A stretch of 64,000 bases of DNA from Macrotrachela quadricornifera (Eukaryota > Rotifera > Eurotatoria > Philodinida > Philodinidae), in contig JAJEKB010021090.1 in assembly GCA_022393335.1 (NCBI GenBank), forward strand, positions 808,767-872,766, written 5' to 3'. A model generated the notes under the pieces. That model searched no databases. It had not been told where the DNA came from and saw only the letters and a program-made list of their open reading frames with translations. The translations under genes were made by a program, and so were the position numbers. Below, piece by piece: positions 35,183 through 45,681 of the stretch (position 1 is its first letter; every line of letters begins with the position of its first letter).

Positions 35183-36096
35183 TTAAGGGCCCCCCTCCCT
35201 CAGAAAAATGATTTTTTCGAAAATAAATCAATATTGAATTTTTAGTATAGGAAGATGCGCCGAAATTCCCTCCTTCAGAATATGTATGTTTTTTTGAAAA
35301 ATGGCTAGGTTTTAAAAGACTTATCGTAAAAAATTTTCACCCTACTACCCTGTTTTCCTAGAAATTTTTAAGGTTTTCAGGTTTTGAAAAACCACGTATT
35401 GTTCCATATAACCGCATTGCATGTAACATTTTTTTATATCAACTATGATAGATGGCGTTAGGTTATTCACTTGTTACGCGCTTTCAAAAAGTCCATTGAC
35501 ATATATTGAAAATATACCATGTAAACATGTTTTTTTGTAATTTGACTGTAAAAATCCATTTCTAAAACTTCTTTTGCGTTTTTCTCAGAACGTGGTTTTC
35601 AGTCAAAAAAATTGGGATAACTCACGAACGGTTAGAGATGTAACCCTTATTTTTTTTTTGTTTTAAAGGTCTTAGTGAGAGAAAACTTTTGATCAACCAC
35701 TTTTTTTAAAATCGATTCCTGAGCTGAGAAAAGTGGAATTTACTGTCGTCCGATCACTGTTTTTTATGCTTTTTTTAAGACATGTCTACTAAAATATTCA
35801 TAAAAAATGAACAATAGAGAATTTAAAAATTCTGGTTGATGAAAAGTTGCGTACTGATATTGGCTTTAATTTGAAACCACCCCGAGCTCTATACCTCGTA
35901 TTGCGACATAGTTATTCAAATTATTCTGAAGGCCAAAAATGAGCTATGAATCATATGATAATTCGGTCTGGTACGACCTATAGAGCTGAAATTTTTATCA
36001 GAAGCATATCTTACTAAGATCGCTCATCCCTGAAAATTTCAGCTCAAACGGACCATTGTAAGTGGGAAATTTTTTCTGAGGGAGAGGGGCCCTTAA
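35183..36096. mobile_element. TTAA-flanked non-autonomous element, 914 bp
   Basis: Borders are TTAAGGGCCCCCCTCCCTCA on the left and the complement of TTAAGGGCCCCTCTCCCTCA on the right; the two differ at a single base. The site duplicated is TTAA. The paralogous 30.4 kb segment shows the uninterrupted ATTTAAAACGCTG, supporting insertion at TTAA. The interior has no transposase. TTAA targeting suggests dependence on a piggyBac-type enzyme, but the GGGCCC ends differ from those of the 20.04 kb element. Confidence 0.8.
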
Positions 36097-36149
36097 AACG
36101 CTGTTCGGCATACGTCTTTTACTACAAATTGTTCTAATACTTTGTTACA

Positions 36150-36670
36150 GATAAAATTCACAAGAACGAAAATACTACAATTGAGTTCCCAACAGGCACC
36201 TATTGGCTTGAATCATGAAGCAAAATTCCTCAATCAGACCAGATCATAGAAAAGAAGGACGTTTACTATCGTAAAAACGTTACTGATTCGCTGAGACAAA
36301 AGCTGAATGTGAATATGGAATCTTTGACAAATCGCTTGAAAATGAGGGAGAAGATTCACGACCGTTAGATAGATCATGGCACAATTTTGACCAGCCGATA
36401 CGTGTCACAAAACTACCAGACAGTAAGGGCCAGCAAACTAGTCTTTACGCCCTGCGTGTTGAAGGTCCTGATGGGTTTCATTGAGCTATTGTACAGACAG
36501 ATGATCTTAGGAAAGATAAAAAGAGTATCCAACGAGTAGGAGAAAAATTGGGACTTTTGAAATGTATTAAACAGTGCGAGATCATGATCGAACTTGATCA
36601 GACTGGATTTTATCGTGATGCCCCGCATGAGGAGGACATAAAGATAAACGAGCAGTATATTACATTAAAA
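36150..36670 (+). pseudogene. Decayed copy 3 of the orphan gene
   Basis: Nearly identical to copy 2 over its common length, but it keeps the section encoding KAECEYGIFDKSLEN in a shifted frame. Stops: TGA for the Trp of LxSW (about 36217) and TGA for the Trp of FHW (about 36483), the latter shared with copy 2. The middle section with WAWTAVLDD of the intact gene is absent. The copy ends at the pogo-like terminus at 36671. Confidence 0.75.
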
Positions 36671-37424
36671 CCTCTCTATAGTGAACACCAATGGGACCCT
36701 CCGAAAGCTGTTCACTGTAGGAGGTGTTCACTATGCAGAGATTTCCAGTTGAATCGATTCTCATATATATGGAATAGCTAAACAATGCGATCCTTTGATG
36801 GTTGTACACATCCGATGGTCAAATACTTTTCAGACGAAGTCAAACAAAGAGAAAACTTGCTCAGTTGTTGATTCTGTTTACTTGATACCTATGGAAAAAA
36901 TACACAAATATCCATTCAGAAAACTACCGTTACTCAATTTTTTGAAAATAGTCATCGATCTTTGTCTGCTTATTTCCTTTTGAGTCAAGAAAGAGTCGAT
37001 CCAATTGAGAGTCTAACTGGGCAATGAGATGATGCAATTGCGGCTGTTCGATGGCAGCCAGAAGGTGTAATCGTCGAACCATATCCATCGCTTCGATGAG
37101 CTTCGGTGGTGCTTCGCCTGATGTGTCATCGTCTTCGTCGCTGCCGTTGGAGTTATTGTCGTTGTCACCAACTCTGTTGAGGATCACCAGATTTTTGTCG
37201 AAACTATTCAATTCATTGAAAGTTGCGATGTCTTTGGCAATCTCAATGAATTCATCGGCTAAGAGTCGGTCCCCACCAATACTGAAGTGTGCCAAGAGTG
37301 TTTCCAAATTTCGTCGCGCTATTGAAGCGTGAGGGTGGGTCAGTTTCAATAGAAAATTATATTCAAAGCTACTTACGACGCGTTTCGAGTGGGGCTTAAT
37401 CCACTCATCGTCAGGTGAGTCCAT
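36671..37424 (-). mobile_element. pogo/Tigger-like fragment with transposase C-terminus
   Basis: The terminus CCTCTCTATAGTGAACACCA starts at 36671. A minus-strand open frame (37424-36930) has an acidic run (SDEDDDTSGEAPP), a helical part (MDMVRRLHLLAAIEQPQ) and the tail KQTKIDDYFQKIE. The tail resembles the PCNA-binding QxxIxxFF motif at the end of pogo/Tigger transposases. The DDE core is not present, so it is a fragment. The N-terminal 85 residues of the frame are not recognised. The assignment rests on the tail, the acidic linker and the terminus together. Confidence 0.5.
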
Positions 37425-37956
37425 AATATTATATTCTCAAGTTCTGATTTTCTCGTTATTAGTCGGTAACATCTGTGATGAACAATTTTTGGAGTACGAA
37501 TGATGTTTTTTTGGTAGCTGTGCAAAGATATGGTTTTTTTATGGGGCTTTTAGATGAAAAATGTAGTACTATCTTACTTTCTGAACCGTTTCGTTGTAGG
37601 ACTATAATTCTTCAATGAGTTGTTTCTGTTCAGTGTGATTATACATTTTTTTATCTACAAAAGTGTGTTGTGTGTGTTTGGAATATTTTTGGTGTATCTA
37701 GTTGTGGAGCTTTCAGTTGCATCATAGCATGTAGATTGGTTTTGTTGTATAAAACTCTAAGAAAATAAGTCAAATTTTTTTCCAGAAAAATGAGTTGTTT
37801 TCTCTTACTTGATGAAGTTCTAGTAGATATTGTTTTTAAGGATAATCGAAATTACTCGATTCATTTGAACAGATTGTCGACAGACAGTCAGAAATGTTTA
37901 GTTGTAAAAGGGAACTGAGCAGAATAAATAGAATGAATGTTTTAGATTTACTCTAG
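37425..37956. other. No gene recognised
   Basis: AT-rich. It may contain upstream exons of the Penelope-like element, since a TTTACTCTAG acceptor-like site ends at 37956, but I cannot define them. Confidence 0.35.
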
Positions 37957-39345
37957 ATTATTAAGGATGTACGTAATATAATTGAGAAATATGTAGAAGA
38001 TTATGTAATATTATTACGAAAGAAAATCAATCAATATACAGAACAATTAAATACACAATCATCTTATTGTCCATGCACATTACCTGCATTAGAAATAATT
38101 GATAAGAGATTGAAAGAATTTGTTCATTTACATCATATTGATTTATTAAGAATAGCTCAATATCAAGCAAACAAAATTAAAGATATTATACATGAAAAAG
38201 AAGTATATAAACAATTATCTTATTATTATTTGACTGCTGAGCAAGTAAAAACAAAAAATACCATTTTATATATGTTCTATCCTTTTTTATTTTCTAGTTT
38301 GAAACAATCAATTATTTGACTACTATTCGGAAGAAACAATTGGAAGTCTTTGAAGATTTAGTCATGTTCTCACACCGTATTCTATGTCATAAATTACCCA
38401 AATCATTCGATTCTATTCAGATTGATCATATTCAAAAACAATCGAAAAATAAACGTAACAAAATAATACAAGATTTTAAACGTCAAATGCTTAACAAAAA
38501 ATTAGAAGAATATAAATATCAAAAAGATTTAACTTCATTACAATCACAAATTTTAAATTCAACTTCTGCTTCTCAAAAGAAACAAACAGATATATTAATG
38601 TATTGTCTGACATTATATTTAAATAATTATACAAATAGATTTATACGTCAAATTCGTTATAAAGAATCTTGTCTTCATGTCAAATTAATTTGCCAGTATC
38701 GTCGTGATTCATTATCAAACAAGAAAATAATCAATGTTTATCCACAAACTATTGTTGATCTACCAAAAGTTTCATTAAATCGTGTTATCGGTCATATGAC
38801 AGATTATGAAAAAAAAGCTGAAGCTTATCGACAAAAAACACAGGCTTATTATATTGAATTAGAAAATGATTCATTATGGGCAGTTTTTGATGAAGTTGTT
38901 CACTTATTGAATACTCTTCGGTCAAGAAAACAAATTCTAGCATGGCAACTTAATAAAATGATGCCAAAACGAGAGAAAGTTGCATTAGCTTATTTATATG
39001 TTATTCCAAAACCACATAAGGTAATTTTTAAATATTATCTATTCTACTTCTCTCTTTTCACATTTTCTTTTCTTCTGGAAAAAAGGAGGGAACACCATTA
39101 AGACCAATTGTTTCATCAATGAATACACCAACAACTGGTATTTCAAAATTATTAGATGAACTACTTCGTCCATTATTTGACAAACATGTTCGTTCAACAA
39201 CTATTATTCATGGTGTTGATTTGATTCGTCGTCTTCAAACATATGTTACAAATGATTATCTACAATCAACTACTTATTTATGTACATTTGGTATCACTGA
39301 TTTATATACAATGTTACCACAAGAAGAATCGTTAAATATTCCCTT
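37957..39345 (+). pseudogene. Athena-like Penelope reverse transcriptase, intron-bearing, 3' truncated
   Basis: Exons 37957-38244, 38298-39020 and 39086-39345 are separated by GT-AG introns of 53 bp (38245-38297) and 65 bp (39021-39085), and the frame stays open across all three. The N-terminal part is helical and basic. The RT finger region has LAYLYVIPKPHK joined over the second intron to TPLRPIVSSMNTPTTGISKL, then VDLIRRLQTYVT and FGITDLYTMLPQEE, the motif A region with its Asp. The YxDD active site, thumb and any GIY-YIG domain are missing because the element stops at about 39345. Athena elements of bdelloid rotifers are Penelope-like retroelements that keep introns and sit at telomeric ends. 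The first exon starts after an acceptor, so more 5' sequence once existed. Not functional as it stands. Confidence 0.85.
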
Positions 39346-39460
39346 GACTGTAGGTCAGGGTGTAAATCCCGAAATTGTCGGTGTGTTTGTGGGTTTGTCC
39401 ACAGGGTCAAAGGTCAAAAAAACATCCTATAGAATGGGTTCAAAGGTCAAAAAAACATCC
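39346..39460 (+). repeat. GT-rich junction and GGTCAAAAAAACATCC doublet
   Basis: After the Athena-like frame comes a stretch with GTCGGTGTGTTTGTGGGTTT (39379-39398). Two copies of GGTCAAAAAAACATCC follow, at about 39412 and 39446. The second motif links this site to the tandem repeat at 47313-47590. Confidence 0.5.
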
Positions 39461-39610
39461 TGAACTGCTATACCATGGGGATACCCTTAGGTCCTGAACT
39501 GCTATACCATGGGGATACCCTTAGGTCCTGAACTGCTATACCATGGGGATACCCTTAGGTCCTGAACTGCTATACTCTGGGAATACCCTTGGGCCCTGAA
39601 CTGCTATGTA
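39461..39610 (+). repeat. 34-bp minisatellite, three exact units
   Basis: Units at 39461-39494, 39495-39528 and 39529-39562 are identical (TGAACTGCTATACCATGGGG plus ATACCCTTAGGTCC). A fourth (39563-39596) has several changes, and a partial fifth follows. Exact identity of three units contrasts with the diverged arrays elsewhere and suggests recent expansion or correction. Confidence 0.9.
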
Positions 39611-39770
39611 TCCGTGGTACTCGTTATTATCGAGACCTATCCCATAGGCTTTGCTCGTAATATTAATCTCTACTAAAAGGAATGTACTTGTCGCCAAGGT
39701 ATTAGTCCGATCCTACAGTCAAGGGACCTAGTGGATCGCTTCGATCCACGCTACTTGTAAATAGTACATT
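39600..39770 (-). repeat. Inverted copy of the 1021-1180 repeat
   Basis: Shares TAATATTAATCTCTACTAAA-like, AAGGAATGTACTTGTCG and CCTAGTGGATCGCTTCGATC with the complement of 1021-1180. A hairpin at about 39884-39926 (CAGATAGA...TCTATCTG with TTTATTTAT/ATAAATAAA) follows in the spacer. Confidence 0.6.
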
Positions 39771-39935
39771 TCGTCTTATTTTAAATTGTTGCAAGCAAAA
39801 GAATTTTTTTCTCTATTTTATTTTTATTCTATTTCAATTCGACAAGATATCGAGCACTGAGTAAGTGCAAGTTTAAGATACAGCAGATAGAGTTTATTTA
39901 TTTTCCAATATAAATAAATCTATCTGTTTTTTTCT

Positions 39936-39955
39936 AACCCTCCACCCTCACTCTC
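39936..39955 (-). repeat. GAGGGT-rich tract at the truncated Helitron
   Basis: The plus strand reads AACCCTCCACCCTCACTCTC. On the Helitron sense strand this is GAGAGTGAGGGTGGAGGGTT, directly after the last Helitron codon region and pointing away from it. Confidence 0.75.
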
Positions 39956-42900
39956 AAGATTTCCCTGTACCAGATCCTTCTGTAATGAATAACCGTATCG
40001 GTTCAATATTTAAATCGTGTAATCGACGAAGACGCCACTTTCTTACATAGTAAAAAATTCGCTGTTGTTCTTCATTCATTGATTCGAGTAACGGACGCAT
40101 TTCATTCGTCGATCGAATCGTTTGTTTTAAATACATCGTTGGACTTTTTCTCATCGTTGAGGACTTCATATCAAAATCAGGATTATCTTCAGAATTGATT
40201 TCTTTGTTCAGTGTCTGTTCACTCTCCACATTAGCTACTATTTCTAGCCATTCATCGTGTTTTTTCTCTCCAGTTAGATCATTCAAAAATGAGTCTACTT
40301 CATTTGTTACATCAAAGTTCGCTTCGTACTTCTCACGATTAGTACAAACAATGTCTTTGACATTTCGCATACATTTCTGATGATGATCATAGACTTGTCC
40401 GTCTTCAAAAAATAATCCATATGCCTTCTGCAGTTCTTCTCGACTTCTGATAGGTAAATAGAGAGTTAGGACGTTTTCAAAGTAATTCTCTGGATCGTTA
40501 TTACGATCAAAGTGAGGAAATCGAATGATTGCGCCTCGATTACATCTTTTTTTTACGGCAAAGTTCAAGTGCTTCAGATATTTTATATCTGTTTTTGGAT
40601 TTTCTACCGGTCTCCGTTTTGAGAAAACTTCATATTTTGAGGCAAAATTTGCCATACAAATCTCGAATTCTTGATCATCCGGTCGATTAAAATACTTATC
40701 AGCTAAATTCGACATATAAATATCATGATCATTTGGATCTAAACGTTTCAAAATTTCACGTGGTTTGAAAAATTTACAACTATCTCTATGTGATGGTATA
40801 AAAACAAAACTTCGACTTGAATAAGTCAAAAGCATTTTCGTTGCACGATAGACCGCTTCTTGTACACTGACTTGTCGATGATTGAAAAATGTTCCCAACA
40901 ATTTTTTCATTTCTTCACGAACTGACAAATTTCCTTCTCGACATTCCTTGTGTGTGGCTTCTAACAAAAGACTCATCTCTCTTTCAGGTTTAGTTGTATA
41001 TGACATTAAATATCGTGCACATGCATATGGATCTAAAACAAATTGAATATCTATATTTGCATTCCAAGCTCTTAATATCGTTTCATTATATTGATTAATC
41101 CAACGTGCATTTGGTTCTCTCTTATGGATTATCATAGGCTGACTAATCACAGTTGAAAGAGACCACTCATACTCTTCATGAGTCCAAGAATATTCGGTTA
41201 GTACATTTTCGAAATCAATCCAATTTAAAACCTTTTCGTTTTCTGTTTCATTCAATCGAATATTGATATCTCTCAATATTTTCTTCGCATTTTCTACTCG
41301 TTTTCTCTCTTCATCAGTACTAGCCGAATATGATATTGCTATAAATGTTCGACGTGAAACATGTCGAGGAAAACCAAATCGACAGATTGTCTTGAAAAAC
41401 TTTAGACAAGATTTAGAATGATTACGAGAATGAGTTTGACGTTCTCGAATGAGATAATGCAGTGTAGTATCTTCTTCTTTCGATGGAAATCGTGTCGTTA
41501 CGTATTTGTCACAAAACTTCAAAATTTCTGAAATAGTTTTTGCATCGGTTTTTTTTCCTCTGTATTTTCGTGCTTGTTCAATCCATAAAGACATATGAGT
41601 ATGAGGTGATCCTCTCATATGCACCTCAACGCGTCCAAACCAATCATTGACTTTTTCCAAACAAAAAACGCCACCTTTGATGTACATGTTCATCAACAAC
41701 GAGAGTCTTCGTTCAAACATTCGTGCAGCAAGGACAGGATTGTTGCGTACAAGAAAAGCTTTTTCTTCAAACGAATAGTTTTCTTTTACTTCTTGCCTAT
41801 TGTGTTTAGCCATGACATCGATAAATTCTTTCCATCGCAAATTAGCACATGACAATGTAACGAAAAATGTCGGTATACCTAATTGACGATTCATACTGAA
41901 AAGATCTTTAAGTCTTTGATTCCAGTACTGTGAACTTCCACGCACCGATTGCAAATAACGATAAATCATGTCATTCTTGAAGAGAAATCTCAAATTATTC
42001 CTGTCTTCACTTTGACTAGCTGTCAAAGGCAATTGTTTTCGGAATGCAATATTGCTTCCTAAATATGCTTGTTTTAAATCGCAAACATACTGCAAATAGA
42101 AAATATAATTTGCATCTGTCGCAAATCGTAGATCGGCAGAATAAAGTCTTGCTTTACAATACTCTTCCCAACTGAGTTTAGTCATTCTTTCTTCATCAAA
42201 CGAACCTTTACCACCAGGAAACAAATGTGGAAAAGCAAGTTTTTCAATGCTTTTGTCTGCTAATAATGAACTTAGCTTATTTTTCTCTGTAAGTGCTACC
42301 GCTAGTGTGTCTTTCTCGTTATCAAACATCGATAGATCATTGAAATCTACTGGTTGAATACATGATGCTGTTCCAAAATTGAATTTCGTTCGAATGTCAT
42401 GTTAATCTTCGCTCATTTGATCATCATCATCCTGATGATTCTCGATATCGTCAAGGGCCAAACGTGTGTTTTCTTCCTCACTCTCAACATTTTCCTCTTC
42501 TATGGTTTTTTTATTATTTTCATTTTTTTCTTTTAGAACAAGCAGTGCTTGCCGAACATCATTGGGATTAATCCATTGTTCTTCCCATATTGCTTTATAT
42601 TTCAATCGACGTTTTAATTGCAATCGAATCATCATTGATTGATCTACAGAGCGTGGCAAACTGATTACAGTATCTTCGACATCAGCCGATACACAATGAA
42701 GAGGACCTGTAGTTCCTTTTTGTCCATATCTGCTTCGAATCTTTCCTAAAATCAGATCCACGATTTTTATGAAAGGCAATCGAAGAGAGATTAAGTGTCG
42801 CTCTAGATCGTTTAATTTTTTCAATTCCATTGAAATTTCTTCAACTTCAAGTTGATTAATAATTGCTCGATTTGGTATTTTCTGTTGTTTTAATTTCTCG

Positions 42901-43973
42901 GAACAAAATTTACAGATCCAATCGTGTTTTGTTTCGCAACTACTATAAAAACACGATTGAATCTTTTTTGTAGTTTCCAATGCGCGATTTTTTTTTAAAT
43001 ATTTTTCTTCTATACACGGTAACACTTGATTACGAAAAAATGTCAATCGACAAACTGTACAAATATAGTCAGGCCTTTCCTTCATTTGTTGACAGAAAGA
43101 CTGAAGATGCGCATCATATTTCAATCGATTTTTTTCGCGATATATCGAATTGGACAAAAGATACTTTTGGAGAATTCGACGTGTTTGTTGATATTTTTTC
43201 TGAGATTGATGCTTCTAATGGATGTTTTTTACATAGTTATTCATCGATTGTTGAATCATCTTTAAACGAAATGTGTTATCCGAATGATATTTTTTTAATA
43301 AACGCACATTATGTTTAACCCGAAATTGATTATTCGAATGATATTTTCTCAAAAGACGTGTATTATGGTTAATTCGAGGTTGATCATTCCAATGATATTG
43401 TTCATTAATACGATTGGAACAAGGAGAAATATGAACTGATCGAAATTTATCGTTAACATAATATTTCGAAAGTAAAGATGATCTGTTCATTTCGATGTGT
43501 TTTCTTCGAAACGAAATATTGTTTTGATATCTTTTATTAAATGAAAGCTTTTGCACGCGGCAACGTCTCTCGGACTTTTTTATTAGTTCATTTGAGCCCT
43601 TGGTTTTAGTTTTGATTAAATCATTGTATTTATGTTTTCTAATTTGATGGCATATCTTTTGCATTAAACATTGCGTGACCTCATGAATAACAATTGAATC
43701 GTTAAAATGTTTATCAATATCGATCAAATTTTTTTCAGTTAGAAATTGGTTTTGATCAGTATCATTTTGATTTGATTGACAATTATTTGAACTTTGAGTA
43801 GCCATTAATGTAGATTTATATATTGAAGAACGTCTAAATTTTAAAAATTGACGAACTTTTTCAATTACAATTAAAACAATACGCCAGCTTTGTCCTAAAC
43901 GTGACGCAACTTTGTGCCGTCGGTCAAGACGGCAATTCCTAACTTTAGTCGCCACTGACTTTTTACCAACCAT
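39954..43973 (-). pseudogene. Helitron Rep/helicase gene, 3' truncated, two nonsense codons
   Basis: One minus-strand frame runs from the ATG at 43973 to 39954 (about 1,340 codons), with in-frame stops only at 43215-43217 (TAG) and 42402-42404 (TAA). The N-terminus has about 23-residue repeats with a YHxNxxFRxKHNxRLLKK pattern (about 43560-43220), then Cys pairs (CTVC, CKFC) and a helical region. The Rep domain contains the HUH motif in GSPHTHMSLW (about 41600) and a candidate tyrosine region YACARYLMSYTTKPERE (about 41020). The start of the helicase ends at EGSGTGKS, a Walker A motif, followed at once by TGA. All later helicase motifs are missing. Helitrons move by rolling-circle replication; this copy cannot supply a helicase. 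The nonsense codons and truncation show decay, yet the rest of the frame is well kept, so the loss is recent. Confidence 0.9.
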
Positions 43974-44480
43974 TGAAAAAATATTATTTGTTAATTTGTT
44001 AACACACTACTAGATTTGAAAGAATTGCTTTGTAATAGAAAGGAAAGTTGTTTTGTCTTCAATATTTGAAATCATTACAATTAAATTATAAACTCTACCA
44101 TGAATAGAAAAACAAATATCCACTGAATGGTATCGCTTTATTCTTTCATTATGTTGTTTTCTTTTTAGTCAATCAATGACATGTGTTAGATGCTAGCTTT
44201 TCTAGCTAGATAAATTTTAGTTATATCGACCAACAGAAAAAAATTCACCACGTTTTATTAGTACATCCGAATTTTATTTTGGGAAAACGAAAGATGATTT
44301 TTCGTAGCTGAAAAGAGATTTATCATGTTTGAACCATCAGCTTCTCGTCATTACTTTCAGAACTCTCGTATGTCTTTTTGTTCTCAAGATCACGAATCCC
44401 CAATGAATGGACTCTGGACGTCCAGTCGAGAAATAAAAATAAAAAGACGCGACGGACCTCAATAATACTTTGATATCGCA
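43974..44480. other. Upstream Helitron region; no other gene
   Basis: AT-rich sequence expected to hold the Helitron 5' end. I could not fix a TC terminus or the element border. Confidence 0.35.
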
Positions 44481-44488
44481 CCGTATTA

Positions 44489-44529
44489 GAACAAGTAACG
44501 CTCGTCAGCGGTGACTCGCTTAACCCTCG
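44489..44529. repeat. Hairpin-family relative
   Basis: Reads AACAAGTAACGCTCGTCAGC and continues GGTGACTCGCTTA. The CGCTCGTCAGC block is shared with the GC-rich hairpins at 45.0, 45.34 and 45.68 kb, and the whole block with 60838-60872. AAGTAACGC/GACTCGCTT can pair imperfectly. Confidence 0.45.
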
Positions 44530-44993
44530 ACTGAATCAAGAAAAGTTGTAATATCTTTCCCTACTCTATTTTTTATTTACATTCTTCACATAACACGAAG
44601 TAGAAACATGTGTATCATTGAAGATTTTTTTACTATCCTAAGACTATCATTATAGAGTAAAATACACCAAGGTAGTGCTCAGCCTGTGAATTCGTTGACC
44701 ATTTTCTCCGAGAAATGTTACACTACTACATTTAAGTCAACTTTTTCCAATCATGTTAGATATTCCAACGCTTGATTCCATATAGAATCATAAGAATATA
44801 AAACTCTTTCAATTAGTTCTCATTTTATAAAACAGAAATTTTGCTTAAAAAACGCATAATTTTATGGGCCTAACTCCTTATTATGATCGCGATCATTTAA
44901 CAGTTACGACATTGGTTTAATCTGCTAAGAATCAATTTACAAACGATTCATTTGAGTCTATACTAAAGCACAATTTTTGCGATCAATTACGAG

Positions 44994-45047
44994 AACGGCT
45001 AGTCGTTCGTCGGCGCCCCTCTGGGGCGCCACTCACGGCTAGCCGTT
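44994..45047. repeat. GC-rich double hairpin, best copy
   Basis: The outer arms AACGGCTAG (44994-45002) and CTAGCCGTT (45039-45047) are perfect inverted repeats. The inner arms GGCGCCCC (45012-45019) and GGGGCGCC (45023-45030) are perfect with a TCT loop. The internal loops are TCGTTCGTC and ACTCACGG. It stands out in an AT-rich region. No known ribozyme or tRNA core is recognised. Confidence 0.75.
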
Positions 45048-45343
45048 CGATCTGTCAGGCTTCGTTGAGCAGCTTATAATTCATAGTTCTCATTCGCCTT
45101 TTGCACGTTTCAATTATCTCAAAAAACAAGTTAAATCACCATAGGATCCACCCATTAGTTGACTTCTAGTATCACACAATGACTCCTGCTGCATTTCGCA
45201 TCCGAGACAAAGTTACACGCTTTCACTATGCTCCCATTCTTCTCATGCTGTCATCACGAATGTAACGTAATTTGTGACAAATTATCCTGTGAGATATTTT
45301 TATTTATCTCTATTAGAAGACAGCTACTATGTCTAACTACAGA

Positions 45344-45402
45344 GGAACAGCGAGTTGTTCGTCAGCGCTCCTTCGGGGCCCACTTACGGCTAGCTTTTCC
45401 GT
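45344..45402. repeat. GC-rich hairpin, diverged copy
   Basis: Keeps GTTGTTCGTCAGCGCTCCTT, a short CTCCTTCGGGGC inner pair and ACTTACGGCTAGC, but the outer stem is largely lost (AACAGCGAG against CTAGCTTTT). Confidence 0.6.
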
Positions 45403-45681
45403 GCATCAAACTTTATAGGGTACCGAAGCTTTGCCTTCTAACTACTTAATTCGACCATTATTCGCTTCTCCCAAAAGGTTCACAAATTTTTCTTAGAATA
45501 GGTAATTAAAATACAGTATTCTGCCCAAACATCAGGTGCCGAAACAATTTACCTATGCTTCGGTACACCAGTATTCCGCTCAACTCCAATTAAGATTGCA
45601 ACTCCGAGATAATGCGTTCCATAAAAAACTCATAATTCTTTAAGTCTTCTTTGAAATACAACTTTTGTACCTATTAGAGAG

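Noticed and set aside
36413..36628. Minus-strand frames at 30665-30907 and 36413-36628 that resemble each other
   Set aside because: They are antisense to the two duplicated pseudogene copies; similarity comes from the duplication.
40195..40380. Plus-strand frames opposite the Helitron gene (also 41619-41852 and 42980-43318)
   Set aside because: Shadows of the conserved minus-strand Helitron frame.
44994..45047. Self-cleaving ribozyme (hammerhead, HDV-like or twister)
   Set aside because: The stems are good, but none of the conserved cores of these ribozymes is present.
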